Source: Budorcas taxicolor (taxonomy: Eukaryota > Chordata > Mammalia > Artiodactyla > Bovidae). From it: 64,000 nt of DNA. Location: NCBI RefSeq assembly GCF_023091745.1, contig NC_068933.1, positions 21,022,001 to 21,086,000 on the forward strand, written 5' to 3'. The position numbers were made by a program, and so were the translations under genes. The notes below the pieces were generated by a model. It ran no database searches. It was not told the DNA's origin and saw nothing but the letters and a program-made list of their open reading frames with translations. Shown piece after piece: positions 19,814-31,743 of the stretch (positions are counted from its first letter, which is position 1; the number at the start of each line of letters is the position of its first letter).

Positions 19814-22242
19814 CAGTTCAGTTCAGTTCAGTAGCTCAGTCGTGTCCGACTCTTTGTGACCCCATGAATCGCAGCACACCAGGCCTCCCTGTCCATCACT
19901 AACTCCCGGAGTTCACTCAGACTCACATCCATCGAGTCAGTGATGCCATCCAGCCATCTCATCCTCGGTTGTCCCCTTCTCCTCCTGCCCCCAATCCCTC
20001 CCAGCATCAGAGTCTTTTCCAATGAGTCAACTCTTCACATGAGGTGGCCAAAGTACTGGAGTTTCAGCTTTAGCGTCATTCCTTCCAAAGAAATCCCAGG
20101 GCTGATCTCCTTCAGAATGGAGTGGTTGGATCTCCTTGCAGCCCAAGGGACTCTAAACAGTCTTCTCCAACACCACAGTTCAAAAGCATCAATTCTTCGG
20201 CGCTCAGCCTTCTTCACAGTCCAACTCTCACATCCATACATGACCACAGGAAAAACCATAGCCTTGACTAGACGGACCTTAGTTGGCAAAGTAATGTCTC
20301 TGCTTTTGAATATACTATCTAGGTTGGTCATAACTTTTCTTCCAAGGAGTAAGCGCCTTTTAATTTCATGGCTGAAGTCACCATATGCAGTGATTTTGGA
20401 GCCCAGAAAAATAAAGTCTGATACTGTTTCTACTGTTTCCCCATCTATTTCCCATGAAGTGATGGGAGTGGATGCCATGATCTTCATTTTCTGAATGTTG
20501 AGCTTTAAGCCAGCTTTTTCACTCTCCTCTTTCACTTTCATCAAGAGGCTTTTTAGCTCCTCTTCACTTTCTGCCAAAAGGGTGGTGTCATCCGCATATC
20601 TGAAGTTCTTGATATTTCTCCCGGCAATCTTGATTCCAGCTTGTGTTTCTTCCAGTCCAGCATTTCTCATGATGTACTCTGCATAGAAGTTAAAAAAGCA
20701 GGGAGACAATATACAGCCTTGACGTACTCCTTTTCCTATTTGGAACCAGTCTGTTGTTCCATGTCCAGTTCTAACTGTTGCTTTCTGACCTGCATACAGA
20801 TTTCTCAAGAGGCAGATCAGGTAGTCTGGTATTCCCATCTCTTTCAGAATTTTCCACAGGTTATTGTGATCCACACAGTCAAAGGCTTTGGCATAGTCAA
20901 TAAAGCAGAAATAGATGTTTTTCTGGAACTCTCTTGCTTTTCCCATGATCCAGCGGATGTTGGCAATTTGATCTCTGGTTCCTCTGCCTTTTCTAAAACC
21001 AGCTTGAACATCTGGAAGTTCACGGTTCATGTATTCTTGAAGCCTGGGTTGGAGAATTTTCAGCATTACTTTACTAGCATGTGAGATGAGTGGAATTGTG
21101 CGGTAGTTTGAGCATTCTTTGGCATTGCCTTTCTTTGGGATTGGAATGAAAACTGACCTTTTCCAGTCCTGTGGCCACTCCTGAGTTTTCCAAATTAGCT
21201 GGCATATTGAGTGCAGCACTTTCACAGCATCATCTTTCAGGATTTGAAACAGCTCAACTGGAATTCCATCACCTCCACTAGCTTTGTTCATAGTGATGCT
21301 TTCTAAGGCCCACTTGACTTCACATTCCAAGATGTCTGGCTCTAGATTAGTGATCACATCATCATGATTATCTGGGTCGTGAAGATCTTTTTTGTACAGT
21401 TCTTCCATGTATTCATGCCACCTCTTCTTAATATCTTCTGCTTCTGTTAGGTCCATACCATTTCTGTCCTTTATCAAGCCCATTTGCATGAAATGTTCCC
21501 TTGGTATCTCTAATTTTCTTGAAGAGATCTCTAGTCTTTCCCATTCTGTTCTTTTCCTCTAATTCTTTGCATTGATCACTGAAGAAGGCTTTCTTATCTC
21601 TTCTTGCTATTCTTTGGAACTCTGCATTCAGATGCTTATATCTTTGCTTTTCTCCTTTGCTTTTCACCTCTCTTCTTTTCACAGCTATTTGTAAGCCCTC
21701 CCCAGACAGCCATTTTGCTTTTTTCATTTCTTTTCCATGGGGATGGTGTTGATCCCTGTCTCCTCTACGATGTCATGAACCTAATTCCATAGTTCATCAG
21801 GCACTCTATCTATCAGATCTAGGCCCTTAAATCTATTTCTCACTTCCACTGTATAATCATAAGGGATTTGATTGAGGTCATACCTGAATGGTCTAGCGGT
21901 TTTCCCTACTTTCTTCAATTTGAGTCTGAATTTGGTAATAAGGAGTTCATGATCTGAGCCACAGTCAGCTCCTGGTCTTGTTTCTGTTGACTGTATAGAG
22001 CTTCTCCATCTTTGGCTGCAAATAATATAATCAATCTGATTTTGGTGTTGACCATCTGGTGATGTCCATGTGTAGAGTCTTGTCTTGTGTTGTTGAAAGA
22101 GGGTGTTTGCTATGACCAGTGCATTTTCTTAGCAAAAATCTATTAGTTTTTGCCCTGTTTCATTCCGCATTCCAAGGCCAAATTTGCGTGTTACTCCAGG
22201 TGTTTCTTGACTTCCTACTTTTGCATTCCAGTCCCCTATAAG
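19814..22242 (-). mobile_element. BovB LINE, main 3' part of a rearranged insertion
   Basis: This is the largest BovB copy. It begins on the plus strand with cagttcagttcagttcagta tail repeats and carries, on the minus strand, ORF2 from the late endonuclease domain (GDWNAKVGSQETPGVT) to the C-terminus. It joins at about 22,242 to a second BovB segment in the opposite orientation. Imperfect flanking repeats atcagctat (19805-19813) and atcagctgt (22697-22705) bound the combined insert, so both halves entered as one event. Confidence 0.95.
19828..22237 (-). pseudogene. ORF2: BovB ORF2: late endonuclease and reverse transcriptase, broken
   Basis: The main open piece (21489 down to 20035, 484 codons) holds the RTE-clade reverse transcriptase. 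It includes NKASGGDGIPVELF (68-81), FIDYAKAFD (196-204), the GKGVRQGCILSP block (252-263) and an intact YADD (298-301). The C-terminal domain follows. It stops at LQYFGHLM because a likely CpG change turned CGA (Arg) into TGA; the same frame then continues to the normal end at 19828. Upstream, a two-base loss near 21,485 separates it from 21428-21727 (KKAKWLSGEGLQIAVKRRE). A one-base loss near 21,727 and a Gln-to-stop near 22,130 break the rest. RTE enzymes make the nick and reverse transcribe BovB RNA, and probably the Bov-A SINEs. Confidence 0.93.
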
Positions 22243-22694
22243 AGGGGAATGGCAAGCCACTTCAGTATTCTTGCCTTGAGAACCCCATGAACAGTATGAA
22301 AATGCAAAATGATAAGATACCAAAAGAGGAACTCCCCAGGTCAGTAGGTACCCAATATGCTACTGGAGATCAGTGGAGAAATAACTCCAGAAAGAATGAA
22401 GGGATGGAGCCAAAGCAAAAACAATACCCAGTTGTGGATGTGACTGGTGATAGAAGCAAGATCCAATGCTGTAAAGAGCAATATTGCATAGGAACCTGGA
22501 ATGTCAGGTCCATGGATCAAGGCAAACTGGAAGTGGTCAAACAAGAGATGGCAAGGGTGAATGTCGACATTCTAGGAATCAGCGAACTAAAATGGACTGG
22601 AATGGGTGAATTTAACTCAGATGACCATTATATCTACTACTGTGGGCAGGAATCCCTCAGAAGAAATGGAGTAGCCATCATGGTCAACAAAAGG
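22243..22694 (+). mobile_element. BovB LINE, inverted 5' part of the same insertion
   Basis: This segment reads as BovB in plus orientation, starting gaggggaatggcaagccact at the inner junction and ending after MVNKR of ORF2 at the outer edge. The 5' end of the RNA copy therefore abuts the main part, and an internal position lies at the outer edge. That arrangement is the one expected from twin priming. About 200 bp of ORF2 between the two parts is missing. Confidence 0.92.
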
Positions 22695-22736
22695 GGATCA
22701 GCTGTAGTAAATAACAAATACAGCCTTATTGCATAA
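22287..22736 (+). pseudogene. ORF2: BovB ORF2 N-terminal endonuclease fragment
   Basis: The plus-strand frame starts at MNSMKMQNDK and runs 149 codons. About 135 are BovB: YCIGTWNVRSM (near residues 69-79) and ISELKWTG (near 97-104) are endonuclease motifs carrying the N and E active-site residues of APE-like nucleases, followed by YYCGQESLRRNGVAIMVNKR. The last dozen or so residues are flanking host DNA read through to a stop. There is no catalytic GDWN part here; that lies in the oppositely oriented segment. The ATG used is the plausible natural start region of BovB ORF2, but the fragment has no function by itself. Confidence 0.92.
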
Positions 22737-23279
22737 CTCTGCTTTAGACTAGAACACTTTCTAATTCCTAAGTCTTGTGTTTGCAGTTCTTTCCACCAAT
22801 TTATCTTGCTTTTATCTCCACTTTCAATGGAAATTAGTCCTTAAAAATAAAGTATTTTCTTTGGATCTTAGGAACACACCTATTTGGCTTCTAGTAAAAA
22901 CTGCTACCAGTATGGTAAATTCATCTATGAAAATGAGTAAGTGGCTAATGGCTTGACTTTACTCTTCCCTGAAGTCTTTGACCCTTGAAGGTCCTTTTTT
23001 GTGTAATCAGTCATCTTGGATTATCTTTCTTCCCTATCTCTCTTTTACCTCTCTTCTGTTTTCAGTACACTGTATTTTATTTTTCATAAATCTGCTTCTT
23101 ACTTAGGACTTATCCACAATATTTTTCTACAACATTCCTTACAGTCTGAAAATACAACTTACTCTCTTTGCCGTAGAAAAATCTTGTAACTTCATGCTAT
23201 ACAAATTAAAACACTTGAATCTAGATGGTGGTGTTAATATAAAAAATGGACTACCTAATAGAAAATAATTTATAAATAG
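22706..23279. other. Unique DNA
   Basis: No repeat or coding frame is recognisable. Confidence 0.5.
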
Positions 23280-23491
23280 TTGAAGTGAAAGTCCCTCAGT
23301 CATGTCCAACTCTGTGCAACCCCATGGATTGCAGACGGCCAGGGTCCTCTGTGCATGGGGATTCTCCAGGCAAGAATACTAGAGTGGGTTGCCATGCCCT
23401 TCTCCAGGGGAATCTTCCTGACCCAGGGACTGAAACCAGGTCTCCTGCATTACAGGCAGATTCTTTACCCTCTGAGCCACCAGGGAATCCC
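23280..23491 (-). mobile_element. Bov-tA SINE with target-site duplication
   Basis: The plus strand runs from the reversed tail (gtccctcagtcatgtccaac) through the reversed body (ggattctccaggcaagaata) to the reversed head (ctctgagccaccagggaatc). The repeat tataaatag lies at 23271-23279 and 23492-23500. Confidence 0.95.
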
Positions 23492-23511
23492 TATAAATAG
23501 GTAAATACAAT

Positions 23512-23738
23512 GTTCAGTTCAGTTCAGTTCAGTTGCTCAGTCGTGTCCGACTCTTTGCGACCCCAATGAATCACAGCACTCCAGGCCTCCCTGTCCATCA
23601 CCAACTCCCGGAGTTCACTCAGACTCACATCCATCAAGTCAGTGATGCCATTCAGCCATCTCATCCTCTGTCGTCCCCTTCTCCTCCTGCCCCCAATCCC
23701 TCCCAGCATCAGAGTCTTTTCCAATGAGTCAACTCTTT
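23512..23738 (-). mobile_element. BovB LINE, 3' end fragment
   Basis: Tail repeats (gttcagttcagttcagttgc) are followed by the C-terminal coding block to cttttccaatgagtcaactc. It lies 20 bp from the preceding SINE. The antisense frames here are shadows. Confidence 0.93.
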
Positions 23739-24579
23739 TAGATAACATAACATGGATTAGTAACTAAAAAGAATGAACACTATGTCCCTATCAGAAATCT
23801 TAAGTGTTTCTGCCAAGTGCTGCTGATGAGACCATGTAGAAAAGCAAAACTGAAGATTATTGTGTACTAATCTTCCTGAGAGAAATAGAATGTTTGTCTT
23901 CTCTCCTCCAACCAGAAATGAAGATGAATGCTCCAAGAGAATCCCACAGAAGACCCTTTCGTCAGAGAGGTAAAAACTGTGCTTTCCCAAGACACAGAAG
24001 CCCACAGGGAATTGAGGGGCTAATGAAGGATTTCCATTTCACTACACAAAACTTCTATGGACAAAAACATTGGGTCAGGAGTATTGAGACTGAACTCCTT
24101 CAAAACAAAACAAAACAAAACAAAACAAGAAAAATAGGCATAGTCATAAACCTTCTTCTAAGGGTTCTTTCTATATCTAGGCAGAGAGATGACTCATGAT
24201 TATAGCTCTGCCAATGAAGACAGATTCATTTTCCTTTCCTCTCTTTCAAATTAGTAAGGATTGGGTACTGTCAGACTCCCCCCTCCCCCAATAAATTCAT
24301 CTGGTGTTTTCTTTAGGAAATATTTGGATTTTGAAGTATTACTCATCTTGGTGGTAAGTAATTCAATTCATGCCAGCTTATGCTACAACCTTGGAGTGGC
24401 ATGGGGGCTTTTAGAGAAGAATGAAGAAACAAAGAAAAATGAGTGAGTGTGTAAAAATATCCTTTATATCAGTAGAAGGATTTTTGTTTTTCCTAGAGAT
24501 TCAAGAGATTCTGAATATATACTTTAAGTAATATTTACAAACTATTTTAACTCTATTTCCAAATCCAATACAAAATTAA
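23739..24579. other. Unique DNA with a short (CAAAA)n tract
   Basis: The only repeat seen is a run of caaaa units at 24101-24127. The 101-codon plus-strand frame at 23894-24199 runs through that tract and has no recognisable domain. Confidence 0.5.
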
Positions 24580-25361
24580 ATGTTGTAGAGGGTGTAGAGA
24601 AAAGGGAATCTTCCTACACTATTGGTGGGAATGCAAATTGGGACAACCATTATGGAGAACACTATGGAGGTGCCTTAAAAAACTAAAAAGAAAAAACAAA
24701 CAAAAAAAAAAACTACCATAGGACTCAACAATCCCACTGCTGGGCATACACCCAGAGAGAACCATAAATCAAAAGACACATGCACCCCAGTGTTCATTGC
24801 TGCACTATTTACAATAGTGAAGACATGGAGACAACCTAAGTGTCCACCAACAGAGGAATGGATAAAGAAGATGTGGGACACTTACAATGGAATATTATTC
24901 AGCTGTAAAAAAGAAGGTAATAATGCCCTTTGCAGCAACATGGATAGACCTGTGAGTCACACTGAGTAAAGTAAGTCAGACAGAGAAAGATAAATGTCAT
25001 GTATCAAGAATATGTGGAATCTTAAAAAATGGTACAAATGAACTTATTTACAAAACAGAAAGAGTCACAGATGTAGAAAACAAACCTATGGTTACCAGGG
25101 GGTAAGGAGGGAGGGATAAACTGGAAGATCGGGATTGACATATACACACTACTGTATATAAAATAGATAACTAGTAAGGACCTACTACATCCTATAGTAG
25201 TGTAGGACCTACCATACTACTCAATACTCTGCAATGACATATGGGAAAACAATTTTTAAAAAGTGGATATATGTAAATGTATAAGGATTCACTTTGCTGT
25301 ACATCTGGAACTAACACAACATTGGAAATCAACTATATTCCAATAAAAAAAGAATAAAAAA
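24580..25361 (+). mobile_element. L1 ORF2 end and 3' UTR, older copy
   Basis: Diagnostic L1 ORF2 3' blocks occur in order: ctattggtgggaatgcaaat, actatggaggtgccttaaaa, acaatcccactgctgggcat, ggataaagaagatgtgggac and tacaatggaatattattcag. A 3' UTR ending in ccaataaaaaaagaataaaa follows. Frames are broken throughout. Confidence 0.93.
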
Positions 25362-25639
25362 TTATTTTCCATGAAAATCTTCCACGGAAAAGGAATAGTC
25401 TCAGTTGAGTAAAGAATTCAGAAAGATGAGAAGCCCAGATGCTGAATAAAAAATATTGAAGGAAGCAGATGAATAGATTTGACCCAGAAGAAAAGTAATT
25501 GGTGAAAGGTTAAGACAAGCCACACAATTATCCCAGAATATAAAAGGGGGGAAAATGAGACTTAAGACCAGAAGATAATAATAAAACAGGTTTTGACCCT
25601 GTAGATTATAAGCTTCTCAAGAGGTAATTATACAATTGG
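25362..25639. other. Unassigned DNA between two L1 relics
   Basis: No clear element is recognisable; part may be diverged L1. Confidence 0.4.
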
Positions 25640-27042
25640 AACCACAAAGGTATGATTCATGAAAAAACTGAAAAGCTGGGATTCATTAGAATTAAAAATT
25701 TCTGCTCTGTGAAAGACTCTATCAAAAGAATGAGAAGATAAGCTACAGACTAGGAGAAAATATTTGCAAAATACACATGTGATAAAGGACTGTTCTCCAA
25801 ACATAAAAAGAACTCTTAAAACTCAACAGTAAGAAAATGAACAACCTGATTCAAAACTGGACAAAAGACCTGAAGAGACACCTTATCAAAGAAGATATGC
25901 AGATGAAAGATAAGTTTATGGAAAGCTGTTCAACATCATATGTCATGAAAAAAGAAATAAAGAAAGTCTAGTTGCTCAGTTGTGTCTGACTCTTTGCGAC
26001 CCCATGGGCTGTAACCTGCCAGTCTCCTCCATCCGTGGGATTTTCCAGGCAAGAATACTGGAGTGGGTTGCCATTTCCTCTTCCAGGGGATCTTCCTGAC
26101 CCGGGGATTGAACCCAAGTCTCCTGCATTGCAGGCAGACTTTTTACCATCTGAGCCAGCAGGGAAGCAGATGAGGGAACTGCAAATTTAAGCAACAGTGA
26201 GACACCACTACGCATCTATTGAAATGGCCAACATAAAAAACTCTGTCAACTTCAAATGCTGGAGAAAATGTGGCGCAATAAGATTCATTGTTAGTGGGAA
26301 TACAAATCGGTATAGCCTCTTTGGAAGGCTGTTTCTTATAAAACTAAACATATTCTTACCATATGATTGCCCTTTGGTATTTATCCAAATGACTTGAAAA
26401 TTTATGCCCATATGAAAACATGTGCAAGGATATTTATAGCAGCTTTATTCATGATTGTCAAAACTTGGATGCAATCAAGATGTCCTTCAGTAAGTGGATG
26501 GATAAACAGATGGTGGCATATTCAGACAGTGGAATATTAGTCAGTACTTAAAACGAAGTGAGTAACCAAGTCATGAAAAGACAAACAGGAACCTTGAATT
26601 CATATTACTAAGTGAAGAAGACCCAGCCTGAAAAGGTTACATACTGCACGATTCCAATCATGTGACGTTCTGGAAAATGCAACTTAGAGACAGAAAAAGG
26701 GATCAGCAGTTTTCGGGGTTAAGGAGGAGGGAGGGATGAATAGACAGAAAGCGAAGAGTCTTTAGGGTAGGGAAGCCATTCTGCAGGATCCTACAGTGGT
26801 GGAATATGTCACTATACATTTTGTCCAAACTCATAGCACGTCCAACACCAAGAGTGAACCCTGCTGTGATCCATGGGCTTTGGGTGATGATGGCGTGTCA
26901 GTGTAGGTTCACCCACTGTGATCAGTGTTGATGCTGGGGAGGTTGTGTTTGTGAGGGGACAGGGGAATACGGGAATTCTCTGCTCTTTCTGCTCTATTTT
27001 GCTATGAATCTAAAACTGCTCCAAAGTCTATTGATTTAAAAA
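25640..27042 (+). mobile_element. Older L1 ORF2 3' region, split by a SINE
   Basis: L1 blocks run aaaagctgggattcattaga, tagaattaaaaatttctgct, aagaactcttaaaactcaac and gacaaaagacctgaagagac. After the Bov-tA at 25969-26167 they continue with tgagacaccactacgcatct, tatccaaatgacttgaaaat and a 3' UTR to about 27042. Divergence is higher than in the L1 at 10.7-14.5 kb. Confidence 0.88.
25969..26167 (-). mobile_element. Bov-tA SINE inside the L1 relic
   Basis: The reversed tail (gttgctcagttgtgtctgac), body (gcaagaatactggagtgggt) and head (accatctgagccagcaggga) are complete. It lies within the L1 block that normally joins the ORF2 segments on either side, so it is younger than that L1. Confidence 0.93.
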
Positions 27043-27152
27043 TAGAGAAGAAACCATCCCTAAGCTAAAAGTTGCAGTGAAATTTACTGCCACGAGAAGA
27101 ATGACAGTTGTGTCAGTAGACTGCCTGTGTTCATCACTACTCTGTCAATATC

Positions 27153-27348
27153 GGGCTTTTCCTCAGTGGCTTGGATGGTAAAGAATCTGCCTACAATGTA
27201 GGAGACCCGGGTTTGATCCCTAGGTCAGGAAGATCACCTGAAGAAGGGAATGGTAACCAACTCCAGTATTGTTGCCTCTAGAATTCCATGGACAGAGGAG
27301 CCTGGCTACAGTCCATGGGGTTCCAAAGAGTCAGACATGACTAACTGA
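27153..27348 (+). mobile_element. Bov-tA SINE with 7-bp duplication
   Basis: Head (gggcttttcctcagtggctt), B-box-like gggtttgatccc, body (aaccaactccagtattgttg) and tail (gtcagacatgactaac) are present. caatatc flanks it at 27146-27152 and 27349-27355. Confidence 0.9.
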
Positions 27349-27355
27349 CAATATC

Positions 27356-28239
27356 AGCAGCACATTCCTAAAGAACAACTGAAAAATGGCCTAGTTTTCT
27401 CAATCTGAGTGCATGATCAGCAGAACTGACCACCTAGATGAGGTACATCCTTGAGAGAGGTAGGGGTATCACCTGGGGACAAGGACGGTGATTTCTGGAT
27501 GGCTGGAATGGTAAGAGAGGGCTGTTTAATTTGAATATTTAAATGAATAAATTTGCATATTTTAACTGTGATCTGTGATGCAGGACAATCAATAGTGGTG
27601 GGAGGGTATTGGTGATTAGGCAACCTGGAATAATCCCCATGCTTTAACAGATACAGTTAACTAGTGCAGAATTTTCTAGCCACATGAACAAGGCAATGAG
27701 AGATTTATCTGAATCAAAGGTTGAGAATAATACAGTCTTTGGCTGTGGTCCACAGGGCCCTCAGCATGCAATCTCTTGAACTTCAAGCACTGATGACTCA
27801 GACTCAGCACCATTTTGAACTTATACACAAACATCTTTTCCCCAAGGTTTCCCTATAGTCCTTGAGGGATGCGTTTTCTGGGCAATACGTATACTCTACT
27901 TGAAAACCAACTCTCTTGCCTTTCACCCGCCAAATAAAGAAATCTCCCTTTCTCTCAATTCAGAAGTCTTTCCTTAATTTTTATCATAGGATTGTGGCAC
28001 TTCTCTTGGGAGGAAATTTCACCTAGCTGCATAGCCACCTGTCTTTACCAATCAGAGACTGCTCCAGCATTTTAAGAAAAACAGAATCACATAACTATGA
28101 AGGTTGGTATCATAACAAATTTCTAGTTTCCAAACACAATCAGGCCCTGAATATGGCTTAGTAATTTTTTCATTGGTTTCCTTCTGACATTCCTTATTGC
28201 AGGCCCCAAACTTGACTACTCCATTTAATTCCCATCCCC
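27356..28239. other. Unique DNA, possible LTR-like patch
   Basis: No gene is seen. Around 27,905-27,990, aataaagaaatctccctttc followed by a C/T-rich stretch is reminiscent of a retroviral LTR polyadenylation region, but I cannot support a call. Confidence 0.35.
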
Positions 28240-28405
28240 TGCCAATGCCACAGGAAACACGGGTTGATCCTTGGGTAGGGAAGATTCCCTGGAGAAAGAA
28301 ATGGCAACCCACTCTAGTATTCCTGCCTGGGAAATCTCGTGGACAGAGGGTTACAATACATGGGGTTGCAAAAGAGATGGACACAACTTAGCAACTAAAC
28401 GACAG
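28240..28405 (+). mobile_element. Bov-tA SINE lacking the head start
   Basis: It begins at ccaatgccacaggaaacacg (internal to the head) and continues through ggcaacccactctagtattc to the tail gagatggacacaacttagc. Confidence 0.88.
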
Positions 28406-29599
28406 TTCCTCTGCCTACCTTGGCAAAGCTTACTTACTCCTAAAAAGCTCTCTGCTTTACCTCTTTTTTCAAGCAAACTTTTTGACCTCCACAAGTGGAA
28501 TTGAGCACTTCTAGCCCTAAGGAAATAGCATGTTTTTAATACCTTTGCTATAGCATCATCACTGATATAATTGTTTTCCACATGCCTACTCACTCCCTAA
28601 AGCTGGTAATGGAGAGGGGCACTGACTAGTTTTTTTTATTCAGCTTTGCCTCCCTAAGGGTAATCGCTATAGTGGGCACATGAAGAGCTGGAGTGGGCAG
28701 ATGGCACTTCTGTTTGCCCAGAAAATTTTATTTGTGAAGTCACATTTGTTCCATTTCCTATTGTTTCTCTGGGTTATTATTTAGAGAACTGTAGTTTCTC
28801 CTCCTTCTTTCCCTTTAGACATCATCCAGATTTGGTTAGTCATGTCCTATGTTGAGACTGATAAACAAATATTGGGAGAGAGAAGAAATCTTCCCATTTG
28901 CTGGAGTTGCTAAGTCAGGAGGGTGTCATTCTGGAACTGGAAGGGACCATCTTCTCTGACTGTGTCAAGTATGACTACTGAAAAAGAAATATGAAGATAT
29001 TCCCAGAAACATCTGGGGTTAACAAGAAGCTCCAAACACCCTCCCCTACTCCCAAACAGGGATCAAAACTGACGTTAGAAACTAGTTATTTCCTTATTAT
29101 GAGGGCTCACAAGGGCAGGAACGGCCGTGGAGCTCAGAAAAATACTCATTTATCTCATGCGTACTCCATAAAGGAGAGGGTAAAGGTGACCTTGAGATGG
29201 TCCTTTCACTAGGAGTGGGTCTACCTTCTCCCCTAGGAGAGTCTAGAGTGGATCCTTGGAGGGACTTGCGCTCCTGTTGATGGTCAGCAGCTACTCCAGA
29301 CCTACTCTCCTGCTGGGGACAGCTAGAAAATCAACTAAAACTTCACAAACACTGGGATCAGAAATGGAACTGAAAAATTATTGAGCCAAGTTCAAACGAA
29401 GATGGATACTGAGAGAAGAACATTTAGAAATTAAAGATAATGACTAATGGTTACTTGTGGCATTATAAGAAAAAATTAAATCACACTACTTACAACTAAA
29501 TTGGAATTTTGGGGATGATATAACTCTGGACACGTGTGTTACCCTGTCACAATGCCATATATGCCCATATTCCAGGGCCTCAGATGATGTGGACCTCAT
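28406..29599. other. Unique DNA, 1.2 kb
   Basis: No named repeat or credible coding frame. The 73-codon plus-strand frame at 28991-29212 is unsupported. Confidence 0.5.
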
Positions 29600-31078
29600 T
29601 CTCTTTCTCTTTCAGCTCTGTTTAGTGAATCGGTATCTGTAGAGTTCAGTACCTGCTTTGCTCTTTGTTCATCACCTCATGAGTGCACAAAACTTGACAA
29701 AAATCCCCTTCTGTATGGAGCTTTCATTCCAGTTGGAAAATCGAGACAGTAACAAATAAATATAATAAGTAAATTAAATTTTATAGCTTATTAGATGGCA
29801 GGAAGTGGTACCAAAAGATAGAACAGGGCAAGGGGACCTGGGAGTGCAGGTTGTCCTTTTAGACAGGATGGTAGAGGATACTTCTTTGAGCAGGTGACAT
29901 CTGAGCAAAGACTTGAAGAAGGTGAAGGAGTTGGCGGTCAGGATATCTAGAAAGGTCATTTCAGAGAACAGCTAGCATAATGGCCCTAACACAGTGGGTG
30001 CCTCATGTCTTCTTGGTAGATGAGAGAGTCGTAGAAATTCAATCAGAATGTAATAGAGACTCAGAAGTCCTTGTAGGTCCTTGTTGGCCATTGTGAGGAC
30101 CTTGGATTTTCCTTTCAATGAGATGGCAGGTTACTGGAGGTGCAGAGGAATGACAAGATCTAACCTTTGCTTTAAAAGGATCACCTTGGTTGCTGTTGAG
30201 ATCAGGCTGTAGAGAAGTCAGAGCTGGAAGCAGCAAGACCATTTTGAAGATTATTGGGGAGAAATAAAGCTAAATGATGATGGTGTTTCTGGCCCATGAA
30301 TGGAATTGATGCCAAGAGATACTTATTCCACATAGGGTTTGAACCTCATCAGGATTTTATGACTGATTGGATAGTATATGAGGAATCAAGGATGACCCTA
30401 AGAATTTTAGCTTGAGTAACTGGAAGGACAGAGTTTCTATCAAGTAAGATAGGGAAGATTATAAATGGAATACTTCGGGAAAGGGAGCCACGACTAGTAG
30501 TTCTGTTTTGGACATCTTAAGTTGGATATGGTTATGCCACATCCTAGCAGATGCTGAGTAGGCAGCTGGATATACAAATCTACAATTCAGGACGGAAAAC
30601 TTGGCGGGAGATTAAAAAAAAGAATTAGATTCATTATCATATAAAGGGTATGAAATCAAAGAGACTAGATGAAGCCACCAAGAGATTGCATATTGTTAAA
30701 GAACAAAAGGTAAAAGACTGAGCCTCAGGCCACTCCAAAGTTAGGATGCTAGGGAGATGAGTAAGCGTCCTTGGAAGAGACTCAGGACTAATGACCTGTA
30801 AGGTCAGATGAAGGCGTGGGCGTAAGGCTGAGGCAAGACAATGTATCCGTGAAGAGGGAGTAGACACCATTGTTAAAATCTGCTCATAATTTAGGCCGTA
30901 GGGCACCTTGACCGAAGCACTGAAGCAGGGAGGAGAAGCCTGACTGGGCACTGCTGGGAGAGACAATGGGGAGAAATCAGCAAAGAGCGAGGTTAGAGTC
31001 CTTCAAGGGGTTTTGTAGGGAAGAGGAGCAGACAAATGGAGCGGTAACTGGTGGGAAAAATGAGGTCAGAGGAGGCTG
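29600..31078 (-). mobile_element. L2 LINE relic, about 1.5 kb
   Basis: The plus strand is the reverse of L2 coding and 3' sequence: caggtgacatctgagcaaag, ccttgttggccattgtgagg, aaaggatcaccttggttgct, agttctgttttggacatctt, gagcctcaggccactccaaa and ttttgtagggaagaggagca, in the order expected for a minus-strand L2. The caggccactcca block corresponds to the GVPQGS part of the reverse transcriptase. No long frame survives. The 109-codon minus-strand frame at 30637-30966 is a decayed piece. This is one of the oldest layers in the window. Confidence 0.8.
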
Positions 31079-31743
31079 TTTGACACAGAAACATATTCCA
31101 CATGACTTTTTCTTAACATGACCTTTATAAAAGCCAAAGATTTATCACTAAAATATAACTTTCTAAAGGTGAATTTCCAAAGGTCAATGCAAAATTCCAC
31201 TTAGTGTGTATTAGCTTGGTTAAAATGTTATCTTTTGCCACATTACATTAAAAAAAACAACTAATACATTGATTACAAAACACCTGTTGCTATGTTTTGT
31301 TTTTTGATGGAAAAAAAAAAAGAATACTCAAAATGCATGTTTTCGATGAGTCCATTGCAATATCCTGATCTTTACCTGGTGATTTTCATTGAATATGTGG
31401 AATATTTTGAGTGATCCAAGAATATGGATTTATAAAAGAATCCATATATATATAAAAGCAAGAATATGGATTTATTACATTTTGCTCTGCAAAAATGTAA
31501 ATTTTCTCAATGTATTTACAATGTATTGTACTAAATGACCTTTTTCTTCATTGTACTTTCCAAGGAATTGAATCTATATATGATATTAAACACATATGCT
31601 TATTTTATAGATGTGATGCTTAGTACATACAAAAGGCAAGTTGTAGAAGATTGTACAGATACTACAGTCTTCTGACACTTCAAGTTAAATTCTAAATCTT
31701 AGGGATAAACTTCTTTGGTATTTATGTTTATATTGTTGTTCTT
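31079..31743. other. Unique AT-rich DNA
   Basis: A near-tandem duplication of an aagaatatggattta/tataaaa unit is visible at about 31,417-31,475. Nothing else is recognised. Confidence 0.5.

Noticed and set aside
19814..19835. Regular short repeats (ttcagt units), recurring at many sites, considered as a CRISPR-like or satellite array
   Set aside because: They are the 3' tail repeats of BovB copies, only a few units each, with no spacers, in a ruminant genome.
20495..21084. Plus-strand frames of 63 and 147 codons
   Set aside because: They are the antisense of the BovB reverse transcriptase region.
23894..24199. A 101-codon plus-strand frame
   Set aside because: It includes a translated (CAAAA)n tract and has no recognisable protein features.
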